A DNA stretch of 64,000 nt. Origin: JASHPR01 sp963739645. Its GTDB lineage: Bacteria > Actinomycetota > Actinomycetes > Streptosporangiales > Streptosporangiaceae. Position 1 is the first letter of the stretch. Each line of letters opens with the position of its first letter. The DNA lies in contig CAVUBM010000088.1 of assembly GCA_963739645.1 (NCBI GenBank), positions 74,520-138,519 on the forward strand. The letters run 5' to 3'. Of the stretch, positions 10,329-18,831 are shown piece after piece. Under the pieces are notes generated by a model, which did not search any database, was not told the origin of the DNA, and saw only the letters and a list, made by a program, of their open reading frames with translations. The position numbers and the translations under genes were made by a program.

Positions 10329-11039
10329 CTACCGCAGCGGCCACAGTGGCCGCAGCGGCCTCGGAGGCCTGGGCGGGCGCGGCGGCCGTGGTGACCACGA
10401 CGGGGTCATGTGGTCGTGCGGATGCTCCCGTCCCGGCCTGTTCTCGGCGAAGATGCTGTGGAACGCTTCGGCGCCGGCCTGGGGGTCGAGTTCGGCCAGC
10501 TGCTCGGCGGCTGAGGAGCGCAGTCCGTCGTCGACGGAGTCGTCTCCGGCGATGATGCTGAACGCTTCGGCGGCGGCCTGGGGGTTCAGTTCGGCCAGCT
10601 GCTCGGCGGCTGAGGAGCGCAGTCCGTCGTCGACGGAGTCGTCTCCGGCGACAATCAGGAGTGCCTCGGCGGCGGCTCGCCGGTCGAGGTCCGGCATTTG
10701 CTCGGCCGCATCAATCCGGAGGCCGTCGTCGACGCTGTCGTCGCCGGCGATGGCCAGGAACGCCGCCGCGGCGGCCTGCCGGTCGAGCGGGGGCAGGTGC
10801 TCGGCTGCGTCCAGACGCAGTTCGTCGTCGACAGAGTCGTCGCTGGCGATCGCCTGGAAGGCCTCGGCGGCGGCCCGCCGGTCGAGCCGGGCCAGTTCCT
10901 CGGCCGCGTCAATGCGGTACTCGTCGTCGACGCCGTCGTCGCAGGCGATCGCCTGGAAGGCCTCGGCCGCGGCCGGCGGGTCGAACCTGGCTAGCTGCTG
11001 GGCGGCCTCAAGACGGTCGCCATCGTCGTCTTCGTGCAT
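10329..11039 (-). CDS. Acidic tandem-repeat (HEAT-like) protein with proline-rich tail
   Basis: 236 residues made almost entirely of a 33-residue repeat, six copies, of the form SVDDGLRxxAAEQLAxLDxx followed by AAAEAFxxIAGDD. Each unit predicts two short helices, as in HEAT or armadillo-like solenoids, and the protein is strongly acidic. Copies five and six are nearly identical, showing recent duplication. The last 25 residues are a PRPPRPPRP-type tail ending in LRPLWPLR. There is no signal peptide or membrane segment. The opposite strand is also open, but its translation is Ser/Ala-rich low complexity. The function is unknown; a protein-binding scaffold is the natural inference. Upstream lies a direct-repeat operator candidate at 11164-11204. 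Confidence 0.65.
   Translation of the reverse strand: MHEDDDGDRLEAAQQLARFDPPAAAEAFQAIACDDGVDDEYRIDAAEELARLDRRAAAEAFQAIASDDSVDDELRLDAAEHLPPLDRQAAAAAFLAIAGDDSVDDGLRIDAAEQMPDLDRRAAAEALLIVAGDDSVDDGLRSSAAEQLAELNPQAAAEAFSIIAGDDSVDDGLRSSAAEQLAELDPQAGAEAFHSIFAENRPGREHPHDHMTPSWSPRPPRPPRPPRPLRPLWPLR
10449..11036 (-). repeat. 99-bp coding tandem repeat, about six copies
   Basis: The repeat period is exactly 99 bp; for instance GCGGCTGAGGAGCGCAGTCC occurs at 10507 and again at 10606. Divergence increases toward the 5' end of the gene, and the copies near the 3' end are almost identical. The period equals 33 codons, so copy number can change without shifting the frame. Confidence 0.85.
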
Positions 11040-11163
11040 CGCGGTATCGGCTTTCTGCGAGGTCGTCTCGATGTCCGCTGGCGGACGGTGGCAGCGTCAG
11101 CTATACGCGCCGCGTCCGGGCCCCACACGGGGGCTGCCGATCTGTGCACCGTTCGGCGGTATC

Positions 11164-11204
11164 AAGATACATCTCGACTTTGGCTCTGTAAAGATATATC
11201 TCGA
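11164..11204. promoter_or_regulatory. Direct-repeat operator candidate
   Basis: AAGATACATCTCGA (11164-11177) is followed 27 bp later by AAGATATATCTCGA (11191-11204); each contains an AGATAyATCT near-palindrome. It is AT-rich in a GC-rich context and lies about 125 bp upstream of the repeat-protein gene and upstream of the SDR gene. The spacing resembles two sites for a dimeric regulator such as PadR. The regulator is not identified. Confidence 0.4.
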
Positions 11205-11255
11205 AGCCGTTGATCAGGACCTGCTGATCCACGCCGTGGCCCGGGCCAACCCGAC

Positions 11256-11372
11256 ATGAGCTACAGCCAGGCGGCGGGCCAGCGGTGGGTCGCGTCTCCC
11301 GGCCGCTATCTGGTCAGCATCGGGAGCAGCGAGCGCGACCTGGCCCTGGCCGGCTCCTTTGACGCACGTTGA
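11256..11372 (+). pseudogene. C-terminal remnant of a GH3 beta-glucosidase-like protein
   Basis: A 38-residue open stretch (SYSQAAGQRWVASPGRY then LVSIGSSERDLALAGSF) matches the pattern of the last beta-strands of the fibronectin type III-like domain that ends many glycoside hydrolase family 3 enzymes. Nothing of the catalytic domains is present upstream, where sequence unrelated to GH3 is found. I read it as the tail end left by a deletion, not as a functional small gene. Confidence 0.45.
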
Positions 11373-11403
11373 CACCGGCCCGGGCGGCTGCTGACGTAGC
11401 CAC

Positions 11404-12132
11404 ATGCAACACCTCAGCGGCGGCCAGGGGCCCAGCAGCGCGGCGACAGCCCTCGTCACCGGGGCCAACCGCGGCATCGGCACCGAGGTGTGCCGGCAGC
11501 TCGCCGTCCGCGGGTACCGGGTCGTGCTGACCGGACGGGACCGGGACAAGGCCGCCGCGGCGGCCCGCAGCCTGGACCCGGCCGGACAGCAGGTAGTTCC
11601 GCACGTTCTCGACGTGGCCGACCAGGGCAGCGTCGACGTCCTGGCCGACCGGATCAGCACCAGCTACGGGCGCCTGGACGTCCTGATCAACAACGCCGCG
11701 ATCTCGTACGACACCTGGGCCACGGCGGCCACGGCCGACCTCGCCGCGGTGCACGAGGCATTCGAGACGAACCTCTTTGGCGCGTGGCGGGTCAGCCAGG
11801 CCTGCATCACCCTGCTGCGGGCCAGCCCGCACCCCAGGATCGTCAACGTCAGCAGCGAGGCCGGGTCGATCAGCGAAATGACCGGAGGCACACCCGCCTA
11901 CAGCGTGTCCAAGGCCGCGCTCAACGCGCTGACCCGTCTCCTGGCCGGCGAGCTGCGGCCTGCAGGCATCCTGGTCAACGCCGTCTGTCCCGGCTGGGTG
12001 GCAACCGACATGGGCGGCCCGGGCGGGCGGCCGGTCGCCGAGGGAGCGGCCAGCGTCCTGTGGGCCGCGACCCTGCCGGACACGGGTCCCACCGGCGGGT
12101 TCTTCCGTGACGGGCAACCCGTGCCCTGGTGA
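11404..12132 (+). CDS. Short-chain dehydrogenase/reductase
   Basis: 242 residues with a complete classical SDR set: cofactor motif TGANRGIG (residues about 20-27), LDVLINNAA around 95, catalytic Ser in VSSEAGS (about 148), YxxxK in YSVSK (about 166), and CPGWVATDM after the catalytic site. An arginine after the first strand (LTGRDRDK) suggests NADPH. Its layout resembles carbonyl reductases. No clear ribosome-binding site precedes ATG 11404, so translation may be leaderless. It lies just upstream of the ThDP enzyme gene (78-bp gap) and may be the first gene of the catabolic cluster. Confidence 0.85.
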   Translation: MQHLSGGQGPSSAATALVTGANRGIGTEVCRQLAVRGYRVVLTGRDRDKAAAAARSLDPAGQQVVPHVLDVADQGSVDVLADRISTSYGRLDVLINNAAISYDTWATAATADLAAVHEAFETNLFGAWRVSQACITLLRASPHPRIVNVSSEAGSISEMTGGTPAYSVSKAALNALTRLLAGELRPAGILVNAVCPGWVATDMGGPGGRPVAEGAASVLWAATLPDTGPTGGFFRDGQPVPW

Positions 12133-12209
12133 CCGCCGCCCGCGCGGGCCGGGCCTGCGCCCGGTCACATATTCTCGGGTTCCCTCAGCGGCGTGGCGGG
12201 AGGTTCGAG

Positions 12210-13964
12210 GTGAGAGCGGAGGATCCGGAAGGCGTCGAGCGCGGCGGTACGGCGATCGAGTGGGGCAGCGACGCGCTGGCGGAGCTGCTCAGCCGCCTCG
12301 ATCTGCGCTACATCGCGCTCCTTCCCGGTTCGAGCTACCGCGGGCTCCACGACAGCCTGGTCAACTACAACGGCAACCGTGATCCGCAGATGCTCGTCTG
12401 CCTGCACGAGGAGCACGCGGTCGCGATCGCGCACGGCTACGCGAAGGTGACCGGGCGCCCGATGGCGGTCGCGATCCACAGCAACGTCGGCCTGATGCAC
12501 GCGAGCATGGCCATCTACAACGCCTACTGCGACCGGGTTCCGATGCTGATCATCGGGGCCACCGGCCCCGTGGACGCGGCCCGGAGGCGGCCCTGGATCG
12601 ACTGGATCCACACCGCCGCCGACCAGGGTGCGCTGATCCGGCAGTACGCCAAATGGGACGATCAACCCGCCTCCGTCGAGGCAGCCCTGGAATCGCTCGC
12701 TCGCGGGTACTCGATCACCCGGGAGGCACCGTCGGCGCCGGTCTACATCTGCCTCGACGTGAGCCTGCAGGAGCAGCCCCTGCCGGAGCCGCCAGCGATC
12801 CCGGACGTTCGCCGGGACCGGTCGCCACGGTCGCACGGGCCTGATGCCGTCGCGGTCCAGACCACGCTGGAGCTTCTCGGTCAGGCGCGGCGCCCGCTGT
12901 TCCTGCTCGGGCGTCTCGGGCGCGATGACCAGGACTGGGATCGGCGGGTCGCCCTGGCGGAGCGGTACGGGGCGCTGGTGATCTCCGATCTCAAGAACGG
13001 CGCGGTGTTTCCCACCAGGCATCCGCTGCACCCGCATCCTCCAGGAACGTTCCTGCCCGCCGTGTCCGCGAAGCTGATTGGAGCCGCAGACCTGATCCTG
13101 AGCCTCGGCTGGACCGACCTGGCCGGAACCATCTCCGCGGCGGCCAGCCACGGATATCCGGCATCGGCGCGGATCGTCTCCTGCACGACCGACTCCGCGC
13201 TGCACAACGGCTGGTCCAAGGATTCTTTCGGACGTGAGCCCGTTGACCTGTCCGTGCCTGCCGATCCTGACCTGCTGGTGCGGGCGCTGCTGGAATCGCA
13301 GGAGCCGGTGAAGCCGAGCGAGTGGCCGGCCGACGATGGCGCCCCGGCGCCGCCTGTGGACGATGGCGGCTCCGACATCTTCATGCATGATCTGGCGGAG
13401 GCGCTCAGCGGCGCGCTCGCAGGCTCGCCGGCCTGCCTGGTCAGGCTTCCGCTGGGCTGGGGAGGCGCCGACCTCGAGGTCGGCCATCCACTGGACTACC
13501 TGGGACAGGATGGCGGTGCGGGTATTGGCTCCGGGCCGGGGATGGCCGTGGGCGCCGCACTTGCGCTCGAGGGCACCGGCCGGCTGCCGACGGCGGTCCT
13601 GGGCGACGGCGACTTCCTGATGGGCGGGACCGCGATCTGGACCGCGGCGCATTACCGGCTGCCGCTGCTGGTCGTGGTGGCGAACAACTCCTTCTTCTAC
13701 AACGATGTGGTCCACCAGGAGCGCATCGCCGGGCAGCGTCGGCGCCCCGCCAGAAACTCCTGGATCGGCCAGGCCATTTCTGACCCGGATCCGGACCTGG
13801 CCGCATTCGCCCGCTCGCTCGGCTTCCAGGCCCCCGACCAGGTCCGTGATCGGTCAGCGCTGCCCGGCGCGCTCGCGGCGGCCGCTGCCGCCGCTCGGTC
13901 CGGGCAGAGCGTGCTGGTGGACGTGCGGGTCCGTCCGGACGGCTACGCAACCCTCAGCGGCTGA
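12210..13964 (+). CDS. Thiamine-diphosphate-dependent enzyme (benzoylformate decarboxylase-like)
   Basis: 584 residues from GTG 12210, which has GGGAGG 7 nt upstream. It has the three-domain ThDP architecture. The N-terminal PYR domain carries the activating glutamate in CLHEEHAVAIAHGYAK. A central TPP_enzyme_M-like domain contains RRPLFLLGRLGR. The C-terminal PP domain has the cofactor motif GDGDFLMGG, then NN after about 25 residues. Such enzymes decarboxylate 2-oxo acids or carboligate aldehydes. With an aldehyde dehydrogenase next to it, a 2-oxo acid to aldehyde to acid route (as mdlC/mdlD in mandelate breakdown) is plausible but inferred. Acetolactate synthase-like activity is an alternative. 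Confidence 0.75.
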   Translation: MRAEDPEGVERGGTAIEWGSDALAELLSRLDLRYIALLPGSSYRGLHDSLVNYNGNRDPQMLVCLHEEHAVAIAHGYAKVTGRPMAVAIHSNVGLMHASMAIYNAYCDRVPMLIIGATGPVDAARRRPWIDWIHTAADQGALIRQYAKWDDQPASVEAALESLARGYSITREAPSAPVYICLDVSLQEQPLPEPPAIPDVRRDRSPRSHGPDAVAVQTTLELLGQARRPLFLLGRLGRDDQDWDRRVALAERYGALVISDLKNGAVFPTRHPLHPHPPGTFLPAVSAKLIGAADLILSLGWTDLAGTISAAASHGYPASARIVSCTTDSALHNGWSKDSFGREPVDLSVPADPDLLVRALLESQEPVKPSEWPADDGAPAPPVDDGGSDIFMHDLAEALSGALAGSPACLVRLPLGWGGADLEVGHPLDYLGQDGGAGIGSGPGMAVGAALALEGTGRLPTAVLGDGDFLMGGTAIWTAAHYRLPLLVVVANNSFFYNDVVHQERIAGQRRRPARNSWIGQAISDPDPDLAAFARSLGFQAPDQVRDRSALPGALAAAAAAARSGQSVLVDVRVRPDGYATLSG

Positions 13965-14059
13965 CCGCTAGCCCGCCGGGCTGGAGAGGTGGTTCTGCAA
14001 AGCAGAATACGGCCAGGCCATGATCTGGAACGCGGGAAGCTCGGAGGTAACCTCACCCG

Positions 14060-15502
14060 GTGGACCCCACTCTGAGCCTGGTGGACGGCGAGCGCGTCGC
14101 CGCGGTCTCGGGAGCCACACTGGACGTGGTCAACCCGGCGACCAACAGCGTCATCGGGCACATTCCCCGGTGCGATGAGCGTGATGTCGAGGTCGCCGTG
14201 GCCGCCGCGAAGCGGGCGGCCCCTGGCTGGCGCTCCACCGAGCCCCAGATGCGCGCGGCCGCGCTGCTCGCCTTCGCCGATGCCGTGACCGAACGCGGTG
14301 AGGAGTTGGCCCGGCTCGACTCGGTGGACAACGGCAGCCCGCTGCATGAGATGCGCAATGACATCGGGCTTGCCACCAGCCAGATCAGGTACCTGGCCGG
14401 CCTGGCGCTCGAGGTACGGGGCCGGACCATGCCGGAAACCCCGGGGCGGCTGCACTACACCGTGCACGAGCCGTTCGGCGTGGTCGCCCGGATCATCGCG
14501 TTCAATCATCCGCTAATGTTCGCGGCGACGAAGCTCGCGGCGCCGCTGCTGGCTGGCAACAGCGTGATCCTCAAGCCCTCCGAGTTCACCTCGCTGTCCG
14601 CGCTGGCCATGGGCGAGGACCTGCAGCGGCTGTTCCCGCCCGGTGTGGTGCAGATCCTGACCGGGCTGGGGACAGAGGTCGGGGAAGCGCTGGTCAGGCA
14701 TCCTGGCGTCCCGCGGATCGCCTTTATCGGCAGTGCCGCGACCGGGCGGCGCATTCAGGCCAGCGCCGCTGCGGCGAGCGTGAAGACCGTCACGCTTGAG
14801 CTGGGCGGGAAGAACCCGATCGTGGTCTTCCCCGATGCCGACCTGGACCTGGCCGTCGAGGGCGCGGTCCGCGGCATGAACTTCACCTGGCAGGGCCAGT
14901 CCTGCGGCTCGACTTCGCGGCTGCTCGCGCACCGGGACTGCTACGACGATTTCGTCGCCCGGGTGGGGGACCGGATCGCCGGGATGCGGCCCGGGCCGCC
15001 GCTCGACCCGGCCAGCGACACCGGAGCGATCGTCAGCAGGCAGCAGCTGGAGAAGGTGCTCTCCTACATCGAGATCGGCAAGAGCGAGCGGGCCCGGCTG
15101 GTGACCGGCGGCCAGCGGCTGACCGAGGGGGATCTGGCCGCGGGCAACTTCGTCAGCCCGGCGCTGTTCGCCGACGTCGACCCGGCGGGCAGGCTGGCCA
15201 CCGAGGAGATCTTCGGGCCTGTGCTGACCGCAATCCCGTTCGCCGACTACGACGAGGCGGTGGCCATCGCCAACAGCGTCGAGTACGGGCTCACCGCGAG
15301 TGTCTTCACCCGCGACCTGCGGACCGCGATCGCATTCTCCCGCGACGTCGAGGCCGGCTACGTGTGGGTCAACGAGACATCGAGGCACTTCATCGGGGCG
15401 CCCTTCGGCGGGGTCAAGAACAGCGGCGTCGGGCGGGACGAGGACATCGCCGAGATCGAGTCCTACACCCAGCTCAAGAGCGTGAACATGAGATTCGGAT
15501 GA
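14060..15502 (+). CDS. NAD(P)-dependent aldehyde dehydrogenase
   Basis: 480 residues from GTG 14060, with GGAGG 12 nt upstream. Catalytic features of the ALDH superfamily are intact: the oxyanion Asn in IIAFNHPL, the general base Glu in LELGGKNP, the nucleophile Cys in GQSCGSTSR, and EEIFGPV near residue 380. The length is typical. It lies 95 bp after the ThDP gene in the same direction and could oxidise the aldehyde that enzyme releases. It is convergent with iclR, with a hairpin between them. Confidence 0.88.
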   Translation: MDPTLSLVDGERVAAVSGATLDVVNPATNSVIGHIPRCDERDVEVAVAAAKRAAPGWRSTEPQMRAAALLAFADAVTERGEELARLDSVDNGSPLHEMRNDIGLATSQIRYLAGLALEVRGRTMPETPGRLHYTVHEPFGVVARIIAFNHPLMFAATKLAAPLLAGNSVILKPSEFTSLSALAMGEDLQRLFPPGVVQILTGLGTEVGEALVRHPGVPRIAFIGSAATGRRIQASAAAASVKTVTLELGGKNPIVVFPDADLDLAVEGAVRGMNFTWQGQSCGSTSRLLAHRDCYDDFVARVGDRIAGMRPGPPLDPASDTGAIVSRQQLEKVLSYIEIGKSERARLVTGGQRLTEGDLAAGNFVSPALFADVDPAGRLATEEIFGPVLTAIPFADYDEAVAIANSVEYGLTASVFTRDLRTAIAFSRDVEAGYVWVNETSRHFIGAPFGGVKNSGVGRDEDIAEIESYTQLKSVNMRFG

Positions 15503-15581
15503 CGGGCGCGGGGGGCCTGCCGCCGCCGGGCGTGACCAGCAGCCGGATGCGGCTGCCGTCCACCTGCGACATCGCGGGGCG

Positions 15582-15600
15582 GCCGGGCGAACTGCCCGGC
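15582..15600. terminator. Short hairpin between convergent genes
   Basis: GCCGGGC and GCCCGGC form a perfect 7-bp stem with a 5-nt loop between the 3' end of the ALDH gene and the stop codon of the convergent iclR gene. No T-tract follows, as is usual in high-GC actinomycetes. Confidence 0.35.
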
Positions 15601-15602
15601 TG

Positions 15603-16367
15603 CTATCGGGTCGGCGCGGCGAGACCGATGATGTCGGAACGGATATCTTCCACCGTCTCGGTCAGCACCGGGATCAGGTTGATGATCTGGCCCCGGTTGA
15701 ATCGCACCGTCGGCGCGGAGATGGTGACGGCCGCGATCGCCGCCCCGGTTGTTCCCCGCACGGCCATGCCGAGCGCGACCACCCCACGCTCGCTCTCCTG
15801 GAAGTTGGTGCCGAAGCCCTGCCGCCGGACCGCAGAAAGCGCCCGCTTCAGGGCGCTGAGCCCGGCGGGATCGTCGGCGAGCTCCGGGTGCAGCAGACTG
15901 ACCTCCTCGAAAGGAAGGTCGGCCAGCAGGACCTTGCCGCCCGAGGTCAGCCGGGCGGCGAGCCGGACGCCGACCCGGCTGCCCACCCGCAGCGCCTTCT
16001 TGGACTCGATGCAGTCGATGAACTGCACGTCCGATCCCATCAGGATCGCGAGATTGCTGGTCTCCCCGGCCCGCTCGGTCAGCCGGACAAGGTGCGGCCG
16101 CGCGATTCCCAGCAGCGCGGTGGCGGAGTTCGGGCCGCCGCCCAGATCGGCGAAGGCACTGCCAGCCCGGTACGTCCGATCGCGCGCCTGCTCGACGAAA
16201 CCGCGGAACCTGAGCATCGAGATGAGCCGATGTGCGGTTGATCTGGCGACGCCGAGTTCGGCCGCCGCGTCGCTCACCCGGAGCACGCCGTCCCGCTTCA
16301 AGATCAGCATCAGCTGCAGCGCGTAGTCAACGGACTGGATTGGGTAGGGCGGCGCGTGATTCTCCAT
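15603..16367 (-). CDS. IclR-family transcriptional regulator of the aromatic cluster
   Basis: 254 residues. The winged helix (RVSDAAAELGVARSTAHRLI, about residues 30-50) is followed by a GAF-like effector domain with SNLAILMGSDVQFID and the characteristic LTSGGKVLLADLP and ERGVVALGMAV stretches. It is divergent from the flavin monooxygenase/gentisate dioxygenase operon with a 106-bp spacer, the usual arrangement for an IclR activator or repressor of aromatic catabolism. A GCnGAAC-N14-GTTCnGC inverted repeat overlaps its own start region. Confidence 0.88.
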   Translation of the reverse strand: MENHAPPYPIQSVDYALQLMLILKRDGVLRVSDAAAELGVARSTAHRLISMLRFRGFVEQARDRTYRAGSAFADLGGGPNSATALLGIARPHLVRLTERAGETSNLAILMGSDVQFIDCIESKKALRVGSRVGVRLAARLTSGGKVLLADLPFEEVSLLHPELADDPAGLSALKRALSAVRRQGFGTNFQESERGVVALGMAVRGTTGAAIAAVTISAPTVRFNRGQIINLIPVLTETVEDIRSDIIGLAAPTR

Positions 16368-16368
16368 A

Positions 16369-16396
16369 GCAGAACCATAGCTGCAGGTAGTTCCGC
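16369..16396. promoter_or_regulatory. Inverted repeat, candidate IclR operator
   Basis: GCAGAAC (16369-16375) and GTTCCGC (16390-16396) form an imperfect palindrome with a 14-bp spacer centred on CTGCAG. It sits directly upstream of iclR and about 80 bp upstream of the divergent monooxygenase gene. The position suits autoregulation plus control of the operon. Confidence 0.45.
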
Positions 16397-16473
16397 TCTC
16401 CGCGCATCCGGTTTAGCGTAGAACTGCCTGAGCTGGCCCGATTCCTCCGGACGGACTGTCGAGGAGAGCGTGC

Positions 16474-17724
16474 ATGTCATCACATCGACTCCCCGAGACG
16501 CTGATCGTCGGCGGCGGTATCGGGGGGCTGTCTGCGGCGCTGTGCCTCGCGCGCCGGGGCGGGATGGTCACCGTTCTCGAGCGCTCGAAAAGCTTCGCGG
16601 AGGTGGGTGCGGGCATTCAGCTGGCGCCGAACGCGACCCGCATTCTCGAGCGGCTAGGGGTGCTCGAGATGATCCTGCCGTTGGCCGTCCTGCCGCGGCG
16701 GCTGGTGCTGGCCGATGCCGTTGACTCGCGGGAGCTCACCTCGCTCGAGCTCACCGACTTCCCGGCCAGATACGGTGCCCCGTACCTGGTGCTGCATCGC
16801 AATGACCTGCTCAGCGCGTTGCTCGAAGCGTGCGTGCAGAGCGGGGTGGGGTTGCACACCGACGCCAACGTGATCGAGCTCAGGGACACGGGCGCCAGCA
16901 CGGTCGCTACCTGTGCCGACGGCCGGGAGTTCAGCGCCGAGGTAGCGATCGGCGCGGACGGGCTGCACTCACGCGTCCGGCAGCGATTCACCGAAGATGA
17001 GCCCGTCAACTCCGGGTTCGTGGCTTACCGGGGCGCTGTCCCGATGGAGCAGGTAGAGCGGCACGCCGATCTGCGCGACGTGGTCGCCTGGATCGGCCCC
17101 GACCTGCACCTCGTCCAGTACCCGCTGCGCTCGGGCCGGATGTACAACCAGGTCGCTGTCTTTCGGAGCCAGGCCTACCTCCGCGGAGCGGCCGACTGGG
17201 GGACCCCAGCCGAGCTCACGGCCGCCTTCGCCGACTGCAGCGAGCACGTGCGGGAGTCCCTGAAGACGCTCAGCACCGATAACCGCTGGCCGATGCTCGA
17301 CCGGCTGCCGATGCCGGACTGGGCCCGGGGACGGCTGGCCCTGCTCGGCGACGCTGCTCATCCCATGCTGCAGTACCTGGCGCAGGGGGCCTGCCAGGCT
17401 CTGGAGGACTCAGTCGCACTGGCGGCCGAGCTGGCCGCGGCGGGCACCGCAGGCCGGCCGTTCAGCGAGGGGCTGGCCAGCTACGCGGCGATACGCGGAC
17501 CACGCGCGATGCGCGTGCAACGAGCTGCGAGGACCTGGGGCGAGGTCTGGCATGTGGACGGCGTGGCCAAGCTGATCCGCGATGAGCTGCTTCTCGACCG
17601 GGACGTGGCCGACCACAAACACGTGGAATGGCTATACCGGGACGACGCCGCGCTGGCGGCCCGCGATGGCCCGGCGGAGGCTACCGCCGGGCAGCGATAC
17701 CGAGAGAAGGAGAGAGCGCCGTGA
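16474..17724 (+). CDS. Class A FAD-dependent aromatic hydroxylase (salicylate/3-hydroxybenzoate 6-hydroxylase-like)
   Basis: 416 residues with GAGGAGAG upstream. The N-terminal Rossmann motif GGGIGGLSAALCLARRG (about residues 13-29), the DG motif in AIGADGLHSRVR, and the GD motif in LALLGDAAHPMLQYLAQGA (about 290-308) define a group A flavoprotein monooxygenase. It overlaps the next gene by 4 nt (GTGA). That partner is a gentisate 1,2-dioxygenase-like cupin, so hydroxylation of 3-hydroxybenzoate or salicylate to gentisate is the most economical assignment. Substrate choice is inferred from context only. Confidence 0.85.
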   Translation: MSSHRLPETLIVGGGIGGLSAALCLARRGGMVTVLERSKSFAEVGAGIQLAPNATRILERLGVLEMILPLAVLPRRLVLADAVDSRELTSLELTDFPARYGAPYLVLHRNDLLSALLEACVQSGVGLHTDANVIELRDTGASTVATCADGREFSAEVAIGADGLHSRVRQRFTEDEPVNSGFVAYRGAVPMEQVERHADLRDVVAWIGPDLHLVQYPLRSGRMYNQVAVFRSQAYLRGAADWGTPAELTAAFADCSEHVRESLKTLSTDNRWPMLDRLPMPDWARGRLALLGDAAHPMLQYLAQGACQALEDSVALAAELAAAGTAGRPFSEGLASYAAIRGPRAMRVQRAARTWGEVWHVDGVAKLIRDELLLDRDVADHKHVEWLYRDDAALAARDGPAEATAGQRYREKERAP

Positions 17725-18794
17725 CCAACGTGATAGACGATGCGGCCCTGCGGCGGCTGTACGACGACTTCGCCGCTGCCAGCCTGAAGCCACTGTGGAC
17801 TGAGATCGGCAACCTCATGCCGGAGTTCCCTGAGCCGGAGGCGCAACCCTGTCACTGGGCCTGGGCGGACCTGCTGCCGCTGGCCGAACGAGCGGGGGAG
17901 CTCGTGCCGGTCGGGCGCGGCGGTGAGCGCCGGGCGATCGCGCTGGCCAACCCAGGGCTCGGCGGGCGCCCCTACGCGACGACCACGCTGTGGGCCGCGA
18001 TCCAGTACCTCGGCGCCGGCGAAGTCGCCCCGGCCCACCGGCATTCTCAGGGTGCGTTCCGGTTCGTCCTCCGCGGCGAGGCGGTGTGGACGGTGGTCAA
18101 CGGCGACCCAGTGCAGATGCGCGCGGGCGACCTGCTGCTGACTCCCTCGATGTTCTGGCATGGCCATCACCATGTGGGAGACGAGCCTATGGCGTGGCTC
18201 GACGGGCTGGACATCCCTCTCGTGCGGAAGCTGGACGCCGGATTCTTCGAGTACGGAGACGACGGCATCGAGGACAAGTCAACTCCCGACCGGTCACGCT
18301 CGGAGCAGCTGTGGGCGCACGCGGGACGCCGCCCGCTCTCGGCGCTGCAGGACTTGCCCAACTCTCCGCTGCTGGCCTACCGCTGGGCCGACACGGACGC
18401 GTCGCTGACCGCCCAGCTCGAGCTGGAGGACGCGGGCGAGCCCGGGGTGTACGAACCCGGCCACGCGGCGATCCGGTTCACCAACCCCACGACCGGCGGG
18501 GACGCCCTGCCCACGCTGCGGACCGAGATGCACCGCATCCGTGCCGGTGCCCGGACCAGCAGGCGGCGCACCGCCGGGTCGGGGGTCTGGCAGGTGTTCC
18601 GCGGCCGGGGGACGGCGGAGCTGGCCCGGCACCGGTTCGCGCTGGCCGAGGGCGACCTGATCACCGTGCCGTCATGGGCCGAGCTGCGTTTCGAGGCGGA
18701 GACCCAGCTGGATCTGTTCACCTTCAACGACCACCGCATCTTCGAAGTGCTCAACCTGGCGCGCGCCGAGGTTGCGGATCAGGCGCAGAGGTGA
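17721..18794 (+). CDS. Gentisate 1,2-dioxygenase-like bicupin ring-cleavage enzyme
   Basis: 357 residues from GTG 17721, with AGAAGGAGAG upstream and a 4-nt overlap with the hydroxylase stop. It is a bicupin: the first cupin has iron ligands in APAHRHSQGAFRFVLRG (His106, His108) and WHGHHH (about 147-151), and the second cupin is around residues 250-340 (WQVFRGRGTAEL then LITVPSWAELRFEA). The family cleaves gentisate to maleylpyruvate, or 1-hydroxy-2-naphthoate or salicylate in related enzymes. No maleylpyruvate isomerase or fumarylpyruvate hydrolase gene is found nearby. Confidence 0.85.
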   Translation: MTNVIDDAALRRLYDDFAAASLKPLWTEIGNLMPEFPEPEAQPCHWAWADLLPLAERAGELVPVGRGGERRAIALANPGLGGRPYATTTLWAAIQYLGAGEVAPAHRHSQGAFRFVLRGEAVWTVVNGDPVQMRAGDLLLTPSMFWHGHHHVGDEPMAWLDGLDIPLVRKLDAGFFEYGDDGIEDKSTPDRSRSEQLWAHAGRRPLSALQDLPNSPLLAYRWADTDASLTAQLELEDAGEPGVYEPGHAAIRFTNPTTGGDALPTLRTEMHRIRAGARTSRRRTAGSGVWQVFRGRGTAELARHRFALAEGDLITVPSWAELRFEAETQLDLFTFNDHRIFEVLNLARAEVADQAQR

Positions 18795-18831
18795 AGCTCG
18801 CCACGCTCACTGACCAGGATCAAGGAGAGGC

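Noticed and set aside
10449..11036. Possible CRISPR array
   Set aside because: The period is 99 bp with no distinct spacers, and the repeat is in frame with a protein; it is a coding tandem repeat.
10282..11259. 325-codon plus-strand frame opposite the repeat protein
   Set aside because: It gives Ser/Ala/Arg low-complexity sequence. The minus strand gives regular helical repeats with acidic loops and a sensible start.
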